The notes: generated by a model not told the origin, from the letters alone. A stretch of DNA of 62,267 bases from Chlamydiales bacterium (GCA_030681135.1 JAUXXF010000011.1:1-62267), one strand, 5' to 3'; positions 53,766-62,267 are shown, numbered from the stretch's first letter. Program-made: numbers and translations.

Positions 53766-54425
53766 ATGCAAAAAGAGCATTTACAAGCAATTTATCAAAC
53801 GCATCATCAAAAAAGAGGCAGATATGGTTATCTTTTTTGTCATGGGGAAAGGGCTCCTTTTATCAAGGAGTGGATAGGCACAGAGAAAAAGGTACTCGAT
53901 TTGGGATGTCGCGATGGAATGCTGACCCGAAGTTTCGTTGAAGGCAATGAAGTGACAGGAGTCGATATTGATCAGAAGGCTTTGGAAATCGTGCAAAAAG
54001 AGTTGAAGATCAAGACTGTCTGGCTAGATTTGAATGGGGAGTGGCCCTTTGCTCCTGAATCCTATGATGTGATTGTGGCTTGCGAGATTTTAGAGCATAT
54101 GTTTTTTATGGACTCCTTTTTGACCAATATTCGCCGTACGCTAAAGCCGGGAGGGGTATTTATTGGATCTGTACCTAATGCCTTTCGTTTACGCAACAGG
54201 TTTAAATTTATTCGAGGAAAAGAATTCGATACCGATCCTACTCATGTGAGGATCTTCTCTTGGCATAAGCTACAACATGTTCTCGGAGAGTTTTTCTCTT
54301 TTGTTGAACTTGTGCCGATTCGGGGGAAAATTATGCCGTTTCTTCCTGTATCTCCCTCTATTCCTGTAGCCATTTCTCGTTTATTTGCTAAAGATCTTCT
54401 CTGGCGCGCCGTCCAAAAGTCTTAA
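53766..54425 (+). CDS. Class I SAM-dependent methyltransferase
   Basis: 219 residues. Motif I reads VLDLGCRDGMLTRSF, the acidic motif II is TGVDIDQKALE, and motif IV/post-I is YDVIVACEILEHM, the pattern of UbiG/Methyltransf_11 proteins. The later part (GSVPNAFRLRNRFKFIRGKEFDTD) resembles methyltransferases that act on lipid- or sugar-linked substrates. There is no signal peptide. The convergent LtaS-like gene overlaps its end by 38 bases, so the two are not one operon. The substrate is unknown. Confidence 0.8.
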   Translation: MQKEHLQAIYQTHHQKRGRYGYLFCHGERAPFIKEWIGTEKKVLDLGCRDGMLTRSFVEGNEVTGVDIDQKALEIVQKELKIKTVWLDLNGEWPFAPESYDVIVACEILEHMFFMDSFLTNIRRTLKPGGVFIGSVPNAFRLRNRFKFIRGKEFDTDPTHVRIFSWHKLQHVLGEFFSFVELVPIRGKIMPFLPVSPSIPVAISRLFAKDLLWRAVQKS

Positions 54426-56244
54426 AAATATGCTCATTGATAAAAGAGGGGCTAGGATTGCTCGATTCTAGGATCTCCAGACAGTTTGGGTTGACAATTC
54501 GCGCTTTAATCGTCTGGTTTTCCCACTCCAAAGAAAACTCTACGGGGGGGCTGGCGCCATTTTGTAAAAAAGAGAGATGATAGTTTCTGGGCTCATCTAC
54601 AAAGATCGATTGTCCATCAAAGAGATCTAACATCGATGAGGAGCCTGTCAGATAGTGGATCATAGAGGGAAAGATATCGATATGCGATAAGGTGTTTCGT
54701 TTAGGATCAATGCGCTCTTTCCAAGAGTTATCCTGTAGTTTACAGGCAATCGGCACTGCAGTCTGGTAACGGTTGAGGTGCGTTCCATGAAAAAGAGATC
54801 CCTCTTCAAAAAACTCTTCAGCGTGATCCCCAGTAAACACAATCATCGAATCTTCATAGAGGTTTTTTTGTCTCAAGAGAGAAAGGAATTTTCCTAATAA
54901 AGAATCCACATAGTGGATCGAGTTCCGATAGCGGTTTTTCAAGAGCTCTAAATCCTTATGAGACTTACTGATGGTCAAATAGCTGATTTGTTCAGCAATC
55001 GGTTGGAATGTTAGAGGCTCGTCTTTAGGAAAACTGTATTCTGAGTGTGTTGAATCGAGAAAAAAAAGAAAGACGGTACCTTGTTGATTTTGGTCAAGAT
55101 CTCGCTCAAAGCTCTCTATCGCTAGTGCATCTCGCTGATAGGGCTCTAAAGAGCGTTGATCGGTATATTGCTGCAGATGATCGATCAGTTGATCTTGTTT
55201 GCCAAAAAGGGTGGTTTGCATGTTGAAGTAGCTGAGATCTGCGGAAGAGTAGATGCGGATTTGATAGCCAAGTTGTTTTAAAATTCTTAAAGGAGCGCTT
55301 CCTTCTTGATAATGATCTCGAATGTGGGTCCATTGATGAGGCAAAGTGGCATGCAAAAGAGCAAACCAGGATAGATTTGTGTAGTTGGCGTTTGCAAATG
55401 TATTTGTCAAGGTGATGTTGTCTTTAACAAATTGAGAGAGTACGGGAGCTATTTCCTCGCAGATAAAATCGCTTCTTAGCGTCTCGATGATAAAAAAGTA
55501 GATATTGGGTAGCGTCTTTTCTAAGGCAGTGACGGTTTCTAGGCGTTTTGTGATTTGCTCTTCCTCTCTTACTGGAGCTAAAGGGCGCTCAAGCTGCTGA
55601 TAAGTGGGAGGCGGGGAGAGAAATGTTTTCCCCAAAGGAAGAGCTTTTTCATACTTGCTATAGGCTTTTCGATTGAGCCAAGGATAAGCAAATAAGTCCA
55701 AGAAAAATAGAGAGATGCTGACAATCAAAAGGGTTTTGCACAGTTTTTGGATAGATAAGCTCCAGGGTCTTTTTTGCGTCCATATCCGGGTCAGTAAATA
55801 AAACCCAACTCCTACAAAAGGGATTGTCAACACGGAGATGATGATGCACCCGACCATCGTCATGTTCATATTGAGAGCTAAAAAAGCTGTATAGAGGTGG
55901 TTGATCCCAGAGCCAATAAAAAATTGAAAGATGTAGGAAAATGAGGTGTCCATAAGGCGCAGCAGCGTGAAATCTACATAATGGGCCAAAAGAGCCATGA
56001 AAGACAGGCCGATAAATGTATAAAACACCCAAGAATAGGTCCATTGCTTGAGGAGATAGGCAATAAGAACAAAAACGCATACTTCCAGAAAAGATTGACC
56101 TAATGTATAAAGCATGAAAAAAAGATGAACGCCCCACCACGGATTTTCTTGTTTAAACATGTAGGACAGGCTAAAAAGACTGATCGTTAAAAGGAAGAAA
56201 GAAAAGTATAAGTAGTTGATTTCATGCTGGTTAGTGGTTTTCAA
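54388..56244 (-). CDS. LtaS/EptA-like membrane sulfatase-fold transferase, paralogue 1
   Basis: 618 residues. Five membrane segments (about 10-190) are followed by an alkaline phosphatase-superfamily periplasmic domain. Metal-site features are visible: Glu in FFIIETLRSDF (about 254), a likely nucleophile Thr in ANANYTNLSWF (about 289), FLDSTHSEYSF, and GDHAEEFFEEGSLFHGTH (about 468-485) with its Asp-His pair. Such enzymes move phosphoglycerol or phosphoethanolamine from phospholipids to envelope glycans or lipid A. The acceptor cannot be told. A paralogue lies at 57740. Confidence 0.8.
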   Translation of the reverse strand: MKTTNQHEINYLYFSFFLLTISLFSLSYMFKQENPWWGVHLFFMLYTLGQSFLEVCVFVLIAYLLKQWTYSWVFYTFIGLSFMALLAHYVDFTLLRLMDTSFSYIFQFFIGSGINHLYTAFLALNMNMTMVGCIIISVLTIPFVGVGFYLLTRIWTQKRPWSLSIQKLCKTLLIVSISLFFLDLFAYPWLNRKAYSKYEKALPLGKTFLSPPPTYQQLERPLAPVREEEQITKRLETVTALEKTLPNIYFFIIETLRSDFICEEIAPVLSQFVKDNITLTNTFANANYTNLSWFALLHATLPHQWTHIRDHYQEGSAPLRILKQLGYQIRIYSSADLSYFNMQTTLFGKQDQLIDHLQQYTDQRSLEPYQRDALAIESFERDLDQNQQGTVFLFFLDSTHSEYSFPKDEPLTFQPIAEQISYLTISKSHKDLELLKNRYRNSIHYVDSLLGKFLSLLRQKNLYEDSMIVFTGDHAEEFFEEGSLFHGTHLNRYQTAVPIACKLQDNSWKERIDPKRNTLSHIDIFPSMIHYLTGSSSMLDLFDGQSIFVDEPRNYHLSFLQNGASPPVEFSLEWENQTIKARIVNPNCLEILESSNPSPSFINEHIFKTFGRRAREDL

Positions 56245-56334
56245 GATCTTCTCTTGAGCGTTTTCTTACCATGTATATCACATGAGGGGATTTTGATTGT
56301 TTTTTTAGAGAAAATTAGGTAATATGAGTCTATT

Positions 56335-57810
56335 ATGAATAGAATTAGATTAGTTATTTTAGGTTTGTTTTCTGCAATGTTTTTTTTACAAACGTTGTCT
56401 GCTAAAGAGATAGAAACAAATGTTCAGCCTGTTGTGATTTTGGGCGGAGGCGTGGGGGCTTTGACCTCAGCGCTTTATTTATCTAGGGCAGGGGTGGAGC
56501 CAATTCTTATAGAAGGGGCAAACCCTGGGGGATTGATTACTCAGTCTCATGCTGTGGAAAACTGGCCCGGGGAGCTTGAAATTAGTGGAGCCGACCTAAC
56601 TCAGAAAATGCGTAGCCAGGTCATGAAAAATGGAGCTGTCTTTCTCTCTGAAGAGGTGATTAAAGTCGACTTTTCTAACCGTCCGTTTGTCATTACGACT
56701 CGCTCGCTGGCCGAGCCTGACAAGATTCGTGAAATTCGAGCTCACGCGTGTATTATTGCGATGGGGACCCAGTCGAACTATTTAGGGATTCCTGGAGAAA
56801 CGGGACCCGAAGGATATTGGGGAAAAGGGGTCAGTAATTGTGCCATTTGTGACGGCAGTTTTTATAAGGATCGAACGGTAGGTATTGTAGGCGGAGGAGA
56901 TGCCGCTGTTTTAGAAGGTCTTTATCTTTCTCAAATTGCAAAGAAGGTCTATGTGTTTGTCCGAAAAGATGCCTTTAGAGCAGGAGAGGGGAAACGGTTA
57001 GAAACTCTTCTTGCCAAGCCCAATGTCGAAGTGTTGTATGAAACTCAGGTTGTAGAGATCCTTGGAAATGGGGAGCATGTTACGCATGTGAGCGTTGAAG
57101 ATGCAAAGAAAAAAGAACCTTTTTCCATTTCTTTAGATGGGCTCTTTTTGGCGATTGGATCAAAACCAAATACTCAAATGTTCCAGGATCAGTTGAAATT
57201 AACTTCGGCGGGATACATTGAGTTGAGAGAAGATCAACAAGCCTCTGTTCCAGGCGTATTTGCTGTGGGAGATATTGTCGATCCTGTCTATAAACAGGCG
57301 ATTGTCGCTTCGGCAGACGGGGCGAAAGCGGCTATTCAAGCGCAAAAATATCTATTTGATCAGCTAGGCCAAATAGCGGATCTTCCGAAAACAAACAAAA
57401 AATCCCAGGAAATTGCTTCTTCTAAGACTGAGACGAAGGTGGCGAAAAAAGAACCTTCTGCTGCCTATCTTGCCTCGCTGGCTCAGGGAGTCATTGAAAT
57501 TCAAAGTAAAGAGCAGTTTGATCAAGAATTATTAGGCAATCAGACGCCCGTGATTATCGATTTTTATGCGCCTTGGTGTGGGCCTTGCAAAAGGATTGCT
57601 CCCCGTTTTGAACATTCTGCGAGCGAGTTTTCTGGAAAGATGAAGTTTTTAAAGGTCAATGTCGATAAATTTTATGGGTTAAGCCAGTCTTATCAAATTA
57701 CTGCAATGCCTACAGTAGTAGTGCTTGATTCGAAAGGTTCTATTGTTGATAGGAGAGTGGGGCCAGAGGCGATTGCTGATCTCCTGCAACACCTTGATAC
57801 TCTAAATTAG
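56335..57810 (+). CDS. Thioredoxin reductase-thioredoxin fusion with signal peptide
   Basis: 491 residues. Residues 1-23 look like a cleavable signal peptide (VILGLFSAMFFLQTLSAKE). The thioredoxin reductase part (about 30-350) has FAD motif VILGGGVGALTSAL (34-47), the redox pair CAIC at 169-172 and the NADPH motif GIVGGGDAA (183-191). A Lys/Ser-rich linker (about 355-380) joins it to a thioredoxin with WCGPCK at about 414. Fusions are known in mycobacteria, but an export signal is unusual because NADPH is cytoplasmic; retention as a membrane-anchored cytosolic enzyme is the alternative. Its 3' end overlaps the convergent gene by 71 bases. Confidence 0.88.
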   Translation: MNRIRLVILGLFSAMFFLQTLSAKEIETNVQPVVILGGGVGALTSALYLSRAGVEPILIEGANPGGLITQSHAVENWPGELEISGADLTQKMRSQVMKNGAVFLSEEVIKVDFSNRPFVITTRSLAEPDKIREIRAHACIIAMGTQSNYLGIPGETGPEGYWGKGVSNCAICDGSFYKDRTVGIVGGGDAAVLEGLYLSQIAKKVYVFVRKDAFRAGEGKRLETLLAKPNVEVLYETQVVEILGNGEHVTHVSVEDAKKKEPFSISLDGLFLAIGSKPNTQMFQDQLKLTSAGYIELREDQQASVPGVFAVGDIVDPVYKQAIVASADGAKAAIQAQKYLFDQLGQIADLPKTNKKSQEIASSKTETKVAKKEPSAAYLASLAQGVIEIQSKEQFDQELLGNQTPVIIDFYAPWCGPCKRIAPRFEHSASEFSGKMKFLKVNVDKFYGLSQSYQITAMPTVVVLDSKGSIVDRRVGPEAIADLLQHLDTLN

Positions 57811-59689
57811 GAAACAGCCTTTGAAAAGCTCCTTGAAATTCTTGGCTCAGCCAGTCTGCGATACTTGCCTTACACTCTGAAATATTTTGATCTTTGCAAT
57901 TCCATAGAGATAAAATTTTTAAAGCTTCTGACTTTAAAATATTATTTTTTTTCTGGAATTGCAAGATGATTTTATTTCGTCCGTTATGAAAGCTAAATTC
58001 ATAAGGTGTCCTTCCACCGTTAAAGCGGCAGATCATCGCATAGGGCCATTTGGATGGTCTGAAGATCGATTCTCCTTGTAAAAAGGAAAATGTCTGTCCG
58101 CTTAAATAGTCGAGAAGGGTGGGGAAAAAATCGATTTGGCTGACTACAGGCTTTTTATGAACTGAAGGAGCATTGCTTCCGAATTTTAAGTAAAAAGGGA
58201 TGCGGATTTGCTCGTCGATTAAATGGGAGTTGTGGAAGAGGTGACCGTGTTCAAAAAATTCTTCCGCATGATCTCCCATGAAAGCGACGACGGCTTCATC
58301 TCGTCTTGGCAACTTTTGCCAAAAAGCGCCAAAGAGAGAATCGACGTGATGGACAGCATTGCGATAACTGTTTTTAATCAGTTCAATATTTTTGCTTGTT
58401 TGATAGGTCTTAAAATAGGCGATATTGCTCGCAAAAGGGGTGAAGGGAGAGGTTCTTTCTCTAGGCCAGCTATAGTCGAAGTGGGTAGAATCTAAAAAGA
58501 AGATGAAAAGCTGTCCTTCATGTAAGGCAGGATCTGTCGATAGGTCATCGATGGCTTTATGGACGATTTCTTCGTCGCTCTGCCACGCTTGAACGGGGGG
58601 CTGATGATAGACGGGGTAAAAAGAGTCGATGAGCTGTAAATCCTTTCCAAAAACGAGCTTATCTAACCCGTAGTAGCTGAGCTGGGCTGAGGTGTAGACT
58701 CGAGTCTTATAGCCCCATTGTTTAAGCAGCTGCAGAGCAGGACTTCCCATAGACCACTGGTTTTTTTTGTACTCGTTCCAAAAGAGGGAAAATTGGGAAT
58801 GGAAAATAGAAAACCAGGAAAGGTTGGTTCCATTGGCATTGGATACGCTCGTATCATGGACGATGGCGCTTTTAGCAAACTCGGTGAGGTGGGGAGCTGT
58901 CTCTTCAGTGATAAAATCTCCGCGAAGGCTTTCGACGATAAAGAGATAAATATTGGGGCGTTTAGAAAGAGTCACTTCTTGTTTGCTCAGCGCTATTTGG
59001 GTGGATGACTCGTCTAAAGGGGAGAGAAGAGGGGTTTTTATAGGAATAAGGACATTCTTAGGTTGGATAAAGGTGAATCTCCAGGGGAGCGATTTAACAA
59101 AGGCTCGATAAGTGTCTGGATGGATGATTTTCGATGCGGAAACATCCCATAACAAAAGAGCGGCCGGAATACAGACGAGGGTGAGTAAAAAGAGATCGAT
59201 TCTTAGAGCAAGAGGTTGTTTATTTGATAGAGTATCTGTGATTTTATAGAGAAATACTCCTAAAAGGGGCAGGGCAAAAAGGGCTATAAACATCATCAAC
59301 CAAGCCCAGAGAGGGATCCCTGAGGCGTCAAGGAGATAGAGAAAATCGTCGAGGGTCTCATCGAATACAAAAGAACAGGTGTCCCAGACCGATAAATCTA
59401 AAATTCGATCCATTAAAAAATCGAGCATGTGTAGAATAGCTAAGATAAAAGTGCATCCTATGAATAGCCAAAAATAGACAGGTTTTGTGTAGTTGCGAAG
59501 AAGAAAGCCTATAAAGATAAGACCGCAAGTTTCTAGGATGATTTGTCCAAAGGCGTAAAGAAGAAAAAAGAATCGAGATTCGATCGTATTTTCTTTGATA
59601 AAGACGCTGCCTGTGGACATAAGGCTCAGCAGGAGGATAAACACTCCAAAATAAAGGTAGTTAACAGGTATATAACTTCTTGATTCCAT
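57740..59689 (-). CDS. LtaS/EptA-like membrane sulfatase-fold transferase, paralogue 2
   Basis: 649 residues, same layout as the gene at 54388: five membrane segments, then a sulfatase-fold domain. Equivalent sites are FIVESLRGDF, a Thr in NANGTNLSWFS, FLDSTHFDYSW and GDHAEEFFEHGHLFHNSH. The two proteins share these blocks and many others (EEIVHKAIDD versus ALAIESFERD), so they are clearly paralogues. They are not adjacent: the thioredoxin reductase fusion lies between them. Divergence in the loop regions suggests different acceptors. Confidence 0.8.
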   Translation of the reverse strand: MESRSYIPVNYLYFGVFILLLSLMSTGSVFIKENTIESRFFFLLYAFGQIILETCGLIFIGFLLRNYTKPVYFWLFIGCTFILAILHMLDFLMDRILDLSVWDTCSFVFDETLDDFLYLLDASGIPLWAWLMMFIALFALPLLGVFLYKITDTLSNKQPLALRIDLFLLTLVCIPAALLLWDVSASKIIHPDTYRAFVKSLPWRFTFIQPKNVLIPIKTPLLSPLDESSTQIALSKQEVTLSKRPNIYLFIVESLRGDFITEETAPHLTEFAKSAIVHDTSVSNANGTNLSWFSIFHSQFSLFWNEYKKNQWSMGSPALQLLKQWGYKTRVYTSAQLSYYGLDKLVFGKDLQLIDSFYPVYHQPPVQAWQSDEEIVHKAIDDLSTDPALHEGQLFIFFLDSTHFDYSWPRERTSPFTPFASNIAYFKTYQTSKNIELIKNSYRNAVHHVDSLFGAFWQKLPRRDEAVVAFMGDHAEEFFEHGHLFHNSHLIDEQIRIPFYLKFGSNAPSVHKKPVVSQIDFFPTLLDYLSGQTFSFLQGESIFRPSKWPYAMICRFNGGRTPYEFSFHNGRNKIILQFQKKNNILKSEALKILSLWNCKDQNISECKASIADWLSQEFQGAFQRLFPNLEYQGVAGDQQSPLAPLSYQQ

Positions 59690-59721
59690 AATTTCTTCCT
59701 ATAACCGCTTTTGGGATATTT

Positions 59722-60387
59722 ATGAAATGGATTGAACAGTTTCAGCTTTTTTTATTTGATTTTGACGGGCTTTTGGTGAATACCGAACCTCTTCATTACC
59801 GCGCTTATATAGACGTTTTAGCAAAAAGAGGGTGTAGACTCGATTGGGATTTTCCTCAATTTTGTGCGTTGGCACATCTTCATGCAACGGCTTTAAAAGA
59901 GGCTTTAACTGCTGCATGGCCTCATCTAGATCCTGATTGGGACTCCTTTTATGCAGAGAAGAAGGCTATTTATTTGCATTCCGTCCGATCTGGTCAGGTG
60001 GAGTTGATGCCGGGCGTTGAGGCGATATTAAAAGCGCTTGCAGAAAAAAACATCAGACGATGCGTCGTGACCCATTCTCCTCAAGAGCAGGTTGATCAAA
60101 TTTGTTCTCAGATCCCCATTTTACAGACAATTCCTTATTGGATTACGCGGCATCAGTATGAAAAGCCAAAGCCAGATCCGGAGTGTTATCTCAAAGCGAT
60201 TGAGCTCTATGGTCAGCCGGGAGATTTAATGATTGGATTTGAGGATAGTATTCGGGGCTGGCAAGCTCTATCTAAGACAGGAGTGAAGGCGATTTTAGTC
60301 TGCTCTTCCAAGCATCCTCTTCTCACTGCTGCGCAGTCTCTAGGAGCTCGACATGTGGAGTCGTTTTTTGATATTGAACATGCATAA
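59722..60387 (+). CDS. HAD-superfamily phosphatase
   Basis: 221 residues. Motif I LFLFDFDGLLVNTEPL carries the nucleophile and acid Asp residues, motif II is RCVVTHSP, the Lys is in YEKPKPDPECYLKAIEL, and motif IV is IGFEDSIRGWQAL. This is the phosphoglycolate phosphatase/beta-phosphoglucomutase subgroup with a cap between residues about 15 and 80. Next to truA it matches the chlamydial neighbour annotated as a phosphoglycolate phosphatase (CT464, from memory). The substrate is uncertain. It converges on truA with a 65-base overlap. Confidence 0.85.
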   Translation: MKWIEQFQLFLFDFDGLLVNTEPLHYRAYIDVLAKRGCRLDWDFPQFCALAHLHATALKEALTAAWPHLDPDWDSFYAEKKAIYLHSVRSGQVELMPGVEAILKALAEKNIRRCVVTHSPQEQVDQICSQIPILQTIPYWITRHQYEKPKPDPECYLKAIELYGQPGDLMIGFEDSIRGWQALSKTGVKAILVCSSKHPLLTAAQSLGARHVESFFDIEHA

Positions 60388-61111
60388 GAAAAAGTCCTTG
60401 AGGGGGCGCTGTAAAAAATGCTCTACGACGATCTTTAGCGTCAAAAATTTCCTTAATCACTGAAGGAGGAACTTTGCCAGAGGCGCATTCAATGAGTGCA
60501 GCTGTCATATTCCTTACCATTTTGTACAAAAAACCGTTGGCTTCAAATTCTAGACGGATCCCTTTTTCGATAGGGACGACGTCGAGCCTTTTTAGATCGC
60601 GGACTGCACCCCGAACAACGCTTCCTCTTTGGGGTTCATTCGTAAAGGAGGTAAAATCGTGGATTCCTATAAATTCTTGAGCGGCCTGTTGCAAAAGATC
60701 GAGGTTAAGGCGTTTGAAGACCTGATAACGGGTTTTTATTGTGAAGGGATCAGAGATCCTGTCGAGGTGAAGATAATAGTGGTACGTCTTAGATAAAGCG
60801 CTATAGCGGGCATGAAAGTCGGGTTCGACGGATTCAATCTCCATGATTCGAATATCTGGAGGCAAGAGCCCGTTGAGTCTGACGCGGAGAGCGGAGAGAT
60901 TGATCGAAAAATCGGTGTCAAAATGGGCTGTTTGGCCTTTTGCGTGAACCCCTGCGTCAGTTCTCCCTGAACCGGTGAGATGAACAGGATGACGTAAGAC
61001 TGTCTGGAGGACATTTTGGACAAGAGCCTGGATGGATAGCCTGTCATTTTGAACCTGCCAGCCGCAGTAATTCGTCCCGTCATAAGCTAAAATAAGTTTA
61101 TAGCGCGCCAT
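60323..61111 (-). CDS. truA: tRNA pseudouridine synthase A
   Basis: 262 residues from the ATG at 61111, preferred because MARYKLILAYDGTNYCGWQ is the normal start; the frame opens four codons earlier. The catalytic Asp is in TGSGRTDAGVHAKGQTAHF. FEANGFLYKMVRNMTAALIE is the C-terminal family motif. It makes pseudouridine at positions 38-40 of tRNA anticodon arms. Its last 65 bases are antisense to the HAD gene. Confidence 0.95.
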   Translation of the reverse strand: MARYKLILAYDGTNYCGWQVQNDRLSIQALVQNVLQTVLRHPVHLTGSGRTDAGVHAKGQTAHFDTDFSINLSALRVRLNGLLPPDIRIMEIESVEPDFHARYSALSKTYHYYLHLDRISDPFTIKTRYQVFKRLNLDLLQQAAQEFIGIHDFTSFTNEPQRGSVVRGAVRDLKRLDVVPIEKGIRLEFEANGFLYKMVRNMTAALIECASGKVPPSVIKEIFDAKDRRRAFFTAPPQGLFLMHVQYQKTTPHVELLETAQQ

Positions 61112-61233
61112 AATGGCTGGCATTATACATCAGTCTGGAAGAAACATCAATAATAGACCTCTCTACTCCGCGTGTTTAAAAAATATTTTTTAATAAGATA
61201 GAATCCAGAGGTTTTCGAGTGGAGATCATTTGC

Positions 61234-61866
61234 TCATAAATCGATCTCATAACGCCGCCGTAAAGCTCCATGCCTTTCCTCTTCACAAACAAAATGGAAA
61301 CCTATTTTTTCTAAAATTCGGCTTGAAGCGGGATTGTCCGGTCTTGCTGTACCGACTATGGTTTGTAAAGGTTTTCCCTTAAGAAAGTATCCTTCTTGAA
61401 TTATAGCTGGAGCGTATTCCTTAACAATCGCAGATGCTGCTTCACTGCCATATCCATGTTCCCAAAAACTTCGATTGCCAAGTCCTGCCAATTCTGCTTG
61501 TCCCGGATGGTCTCCATGTCCTAATGCTACATGACCTACAAAGTCATCTGTATCTTTTTTAAATACGGCAAGTCCAGTATAAGGGTCTTTTTCGCGCCAA
61601 CGTTTTACCCAGATATCATTAATTCGTGTTTTTATTTCATTTCTTGTTTTTGTTTGACCAATAGCATATTTTTCCATAACATCTTTATCTCCAAACAAAG
61701 CGGCATAATGATCATATTCGGATTCTGTAGCTTCAACAGATCTCATGTGTAGACGATCTGTGTCGATCGTCACTGAGAGACCATTTTCATCATCTGAGAA
61801 AAAATTGATTTCCGAGTTTCCAAGGTAAGTGTGTGTATTAGAAACAGCGCTAGCTAAATGAGTCAT
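61234..61866 (-). CDS. GNAT-family N-acetyltransferase
   Basis: 210 residues of the RimJ/RimL-like acetyltransferase type. TDRLHMRSVEATESEYDHYAALF (as TDRLHMRSVEATES) opens the domain, and the acetyl-CoA pyrophosphate loop reads FWEHGYGSEAASAIV. NPASSRILEKIGFHFV is the usual C-terminal block. The first 30 residues are an extra segment. The substrate is unknown. It sits between truA and the SWIB gene, where C. trachomatis has other genes, so it may be an insertion. Confidence 0.82.
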   Translation of the reverse strand: MTHLASAVSNTHTYLGNSEINFFSDDENGLSVTIDTDRLHMRSVEATESEYDHYAALFGDKDVMEKYAIGQTKTRNEIKTRINDIWVKRWREKDPYTGLAVFKKDTDDFVGHVALGHGDHPGQAELAGLGNRSFWEHGYGSEAASAIVKEYAPAIIQEGYFLKGKPLQTIVGTARPDNPASSRILEKIGFHFVCEEERHGALRRRYEIDL

Positions 61867-61949
61867 TTCTTCTTCCTCTCTTATTTGTAAAAGAGCAAGA
61901 CTAGCAAAAAATTTCTTTAAAATCCAATCAAATTTGATATTTTGGGGAT

Positions 61950-61992
61950 CAAGGCACTCACTGTGATAAAAAAATTCGTAGTCAGTGCCTTG
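61950..61992. terminator. Stem-loop between SWIB and acetyltransferase genes
   Basis: CAAGGCACT pairs with AGTGCCTTG across a 25-base AT-rich loop, and GCTTTTTC follows on the plus strand. It lies between the SWIB stop and the acetyltransferase start, both on the minus strand. It could separate the two transcripts, though the T-run is on the wrong strand for that. Confidence 0.35.
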
Positions 61993-62002
61993 GCTTTTTC
62001 GC

Positions 62003-62266
62003 TTAGGAGAGGTGTTTATTGACTAATTTAGTCATTTCAAACATGTTGACCGCTTTTTTCCCGCCGCCAAACACTTTGCCTAATTTTTCATCAGGATTGA
62101 TATTTCGTTTGTTTTTTGGATCTTGAAGATCATTTTTTTTGATGTAAGCCCAGAGTTTTTTTGTCACTTCTGTGCGTGGCATTGGCCCTTTGCCTACTAC
62201 TGCAGCGAGTTCTTCGCTGAGTTTCATAGGTTGCATGAATTTCGAGTTTTTTTGTTTGGTTGCCAT
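62003..62266 (-). CDS. SWIB/MDM2-domain protein
   Basis: 87 residues, complete; the ATG is one base from the window edge. Nearly all of it is a SWIB domain: PMKLSEELAAVVGKGPMPRTEV, then KLWAYIKKNDLQDPKNKRNI and LGKVFGGGKKAVNMFEMTKLV. The domain is common in eukaryotic chromatin remodellers and plants and, in bacteria, largely in chlamydiae (CT460, also at the C-terminus of chlamydial topoisomerase I). It is thought to help with chromatin compaction in the developmental cycle. A short Lys-rich leader precedes it. Confidence 0.93.
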   Translation of the reverse strand: MATKQKNSKFMQPMKLSEELAAVVGKGPMPRTEVTKKLWAYIKKNDLQDPKNKRNINPDEKLGKVFGGGKKAVNMFEMTKLVNKHLS

Positions 62267-62267
62267 G

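Noticed and set aside
1..62267. CRISPR arrays, tRNA, rRNA and riboswitches
   Set aside because: I looked for regular direct repeats with spacers, cloverleaf signatures and known leader motifs and saw none; the repeats here are palindromes without spacers.

Overview
The window is a stretch of chromosome from a chlamydia, most likely an environmental (Parachlamydia/Waddlia/Simkania-type) member rather than Chlamydia itself. The reasons are gene content and gene order. From memory of the C. trachomatis gene order, rnc-radA-hemC, sodA-accD-dut-ptsN-ptsN, clpC-lplA, dnaA2-CT274-CT273, rsmH-ftsL-pbp3-murE-ami and truA-SWIB are all recognisable chlamydial blocks. The extra genes (MraZ, Rhs tip, O-methyltransferases, ankyrin protein, ComF-like protein) and the dispersed repeats fit the larger genomes of amoeba-associated chlamydiae. 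The genus cannot be fixed by eye.

Layout. 1-2.0 kb: an orphan Rhs/polymorphic-toxin tip with a probable immunity gene, then an SRPBCC protein. 2.0-4.4 kb: a DUF3857/transglutaminase exported protein. 4.4-5.6 kb: two palindromic repeats and a 5'-truncated IS982-type transposase. 5.6-11.4 kb: an accessory block on the minus strand with two O-methyltransferase-like proteins, an MFS transporter and an unusual GTP-cyclohydrolase II/TrpF-like/methyltransferase fusion. 11.4-18 kb: mutS, hemG, two unknown genes and dapL. 18-25 kb: rnc, radA, hemC, hemD, sodA, accD, dut and two ptsN genes. 25-27 kb: a possible secreted protein with a nuclear-localisation-like motif and three helix-turn-helix-like repeats. 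27-34 kb: clpC, lplA, proS and an ankyrin-type protein. 34-43 kb: envelope and protein-quality genes (PpiD/SurA-like, CBM9-like, gcvH, a 1270-residue AsmA/TamB-like protein, ComF-like, two tandem outer-membrane proteins). 43-52.4 kb: dnaA and the division/cell-wall cluster mraZ-rsmH-ftsL-pbp3-murE-ami. 52.4-62.3 kb: a coiled-coil protein, a methyltransferase, two paralogous LtaS/EptA-like sulfatase-fold transferases around an exported thioredoxin reductase-thioredoxin fusion, then a HAD phosphatase, truA, a GNAT acetyltransferase and a SWIB protein.

How the genes work together. dapL, murE, pbp3, ftsL and ami serve the reduced chlamydial peptidoglycan used at division, and MraZ-type operators lie directly in front of mraZ. 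hemG, hemC and hemD belong to haem synthesis. lplA and gcvH are a lipoylation pair.

The most distinctive feature is a crowd of long imperfect palindromes, mostly 160-170 bp, sitting in intergenic gaps. Two 170-bp copies are nearly identical and oppositely oriented. Another 170-bp palindrome interrupts the division operon between ftsL and pbp3. A 166-bp palindrome lies inside the 5' coding end of hemC with the reading frame kept open, like the in-frame palindromic elements of Rickettsia. The second candidate novelty is the 5.6-11.4 kb block, which has the enzyme types expected for a methylated, exported, GTP-derived small molecule; that function is an inference.
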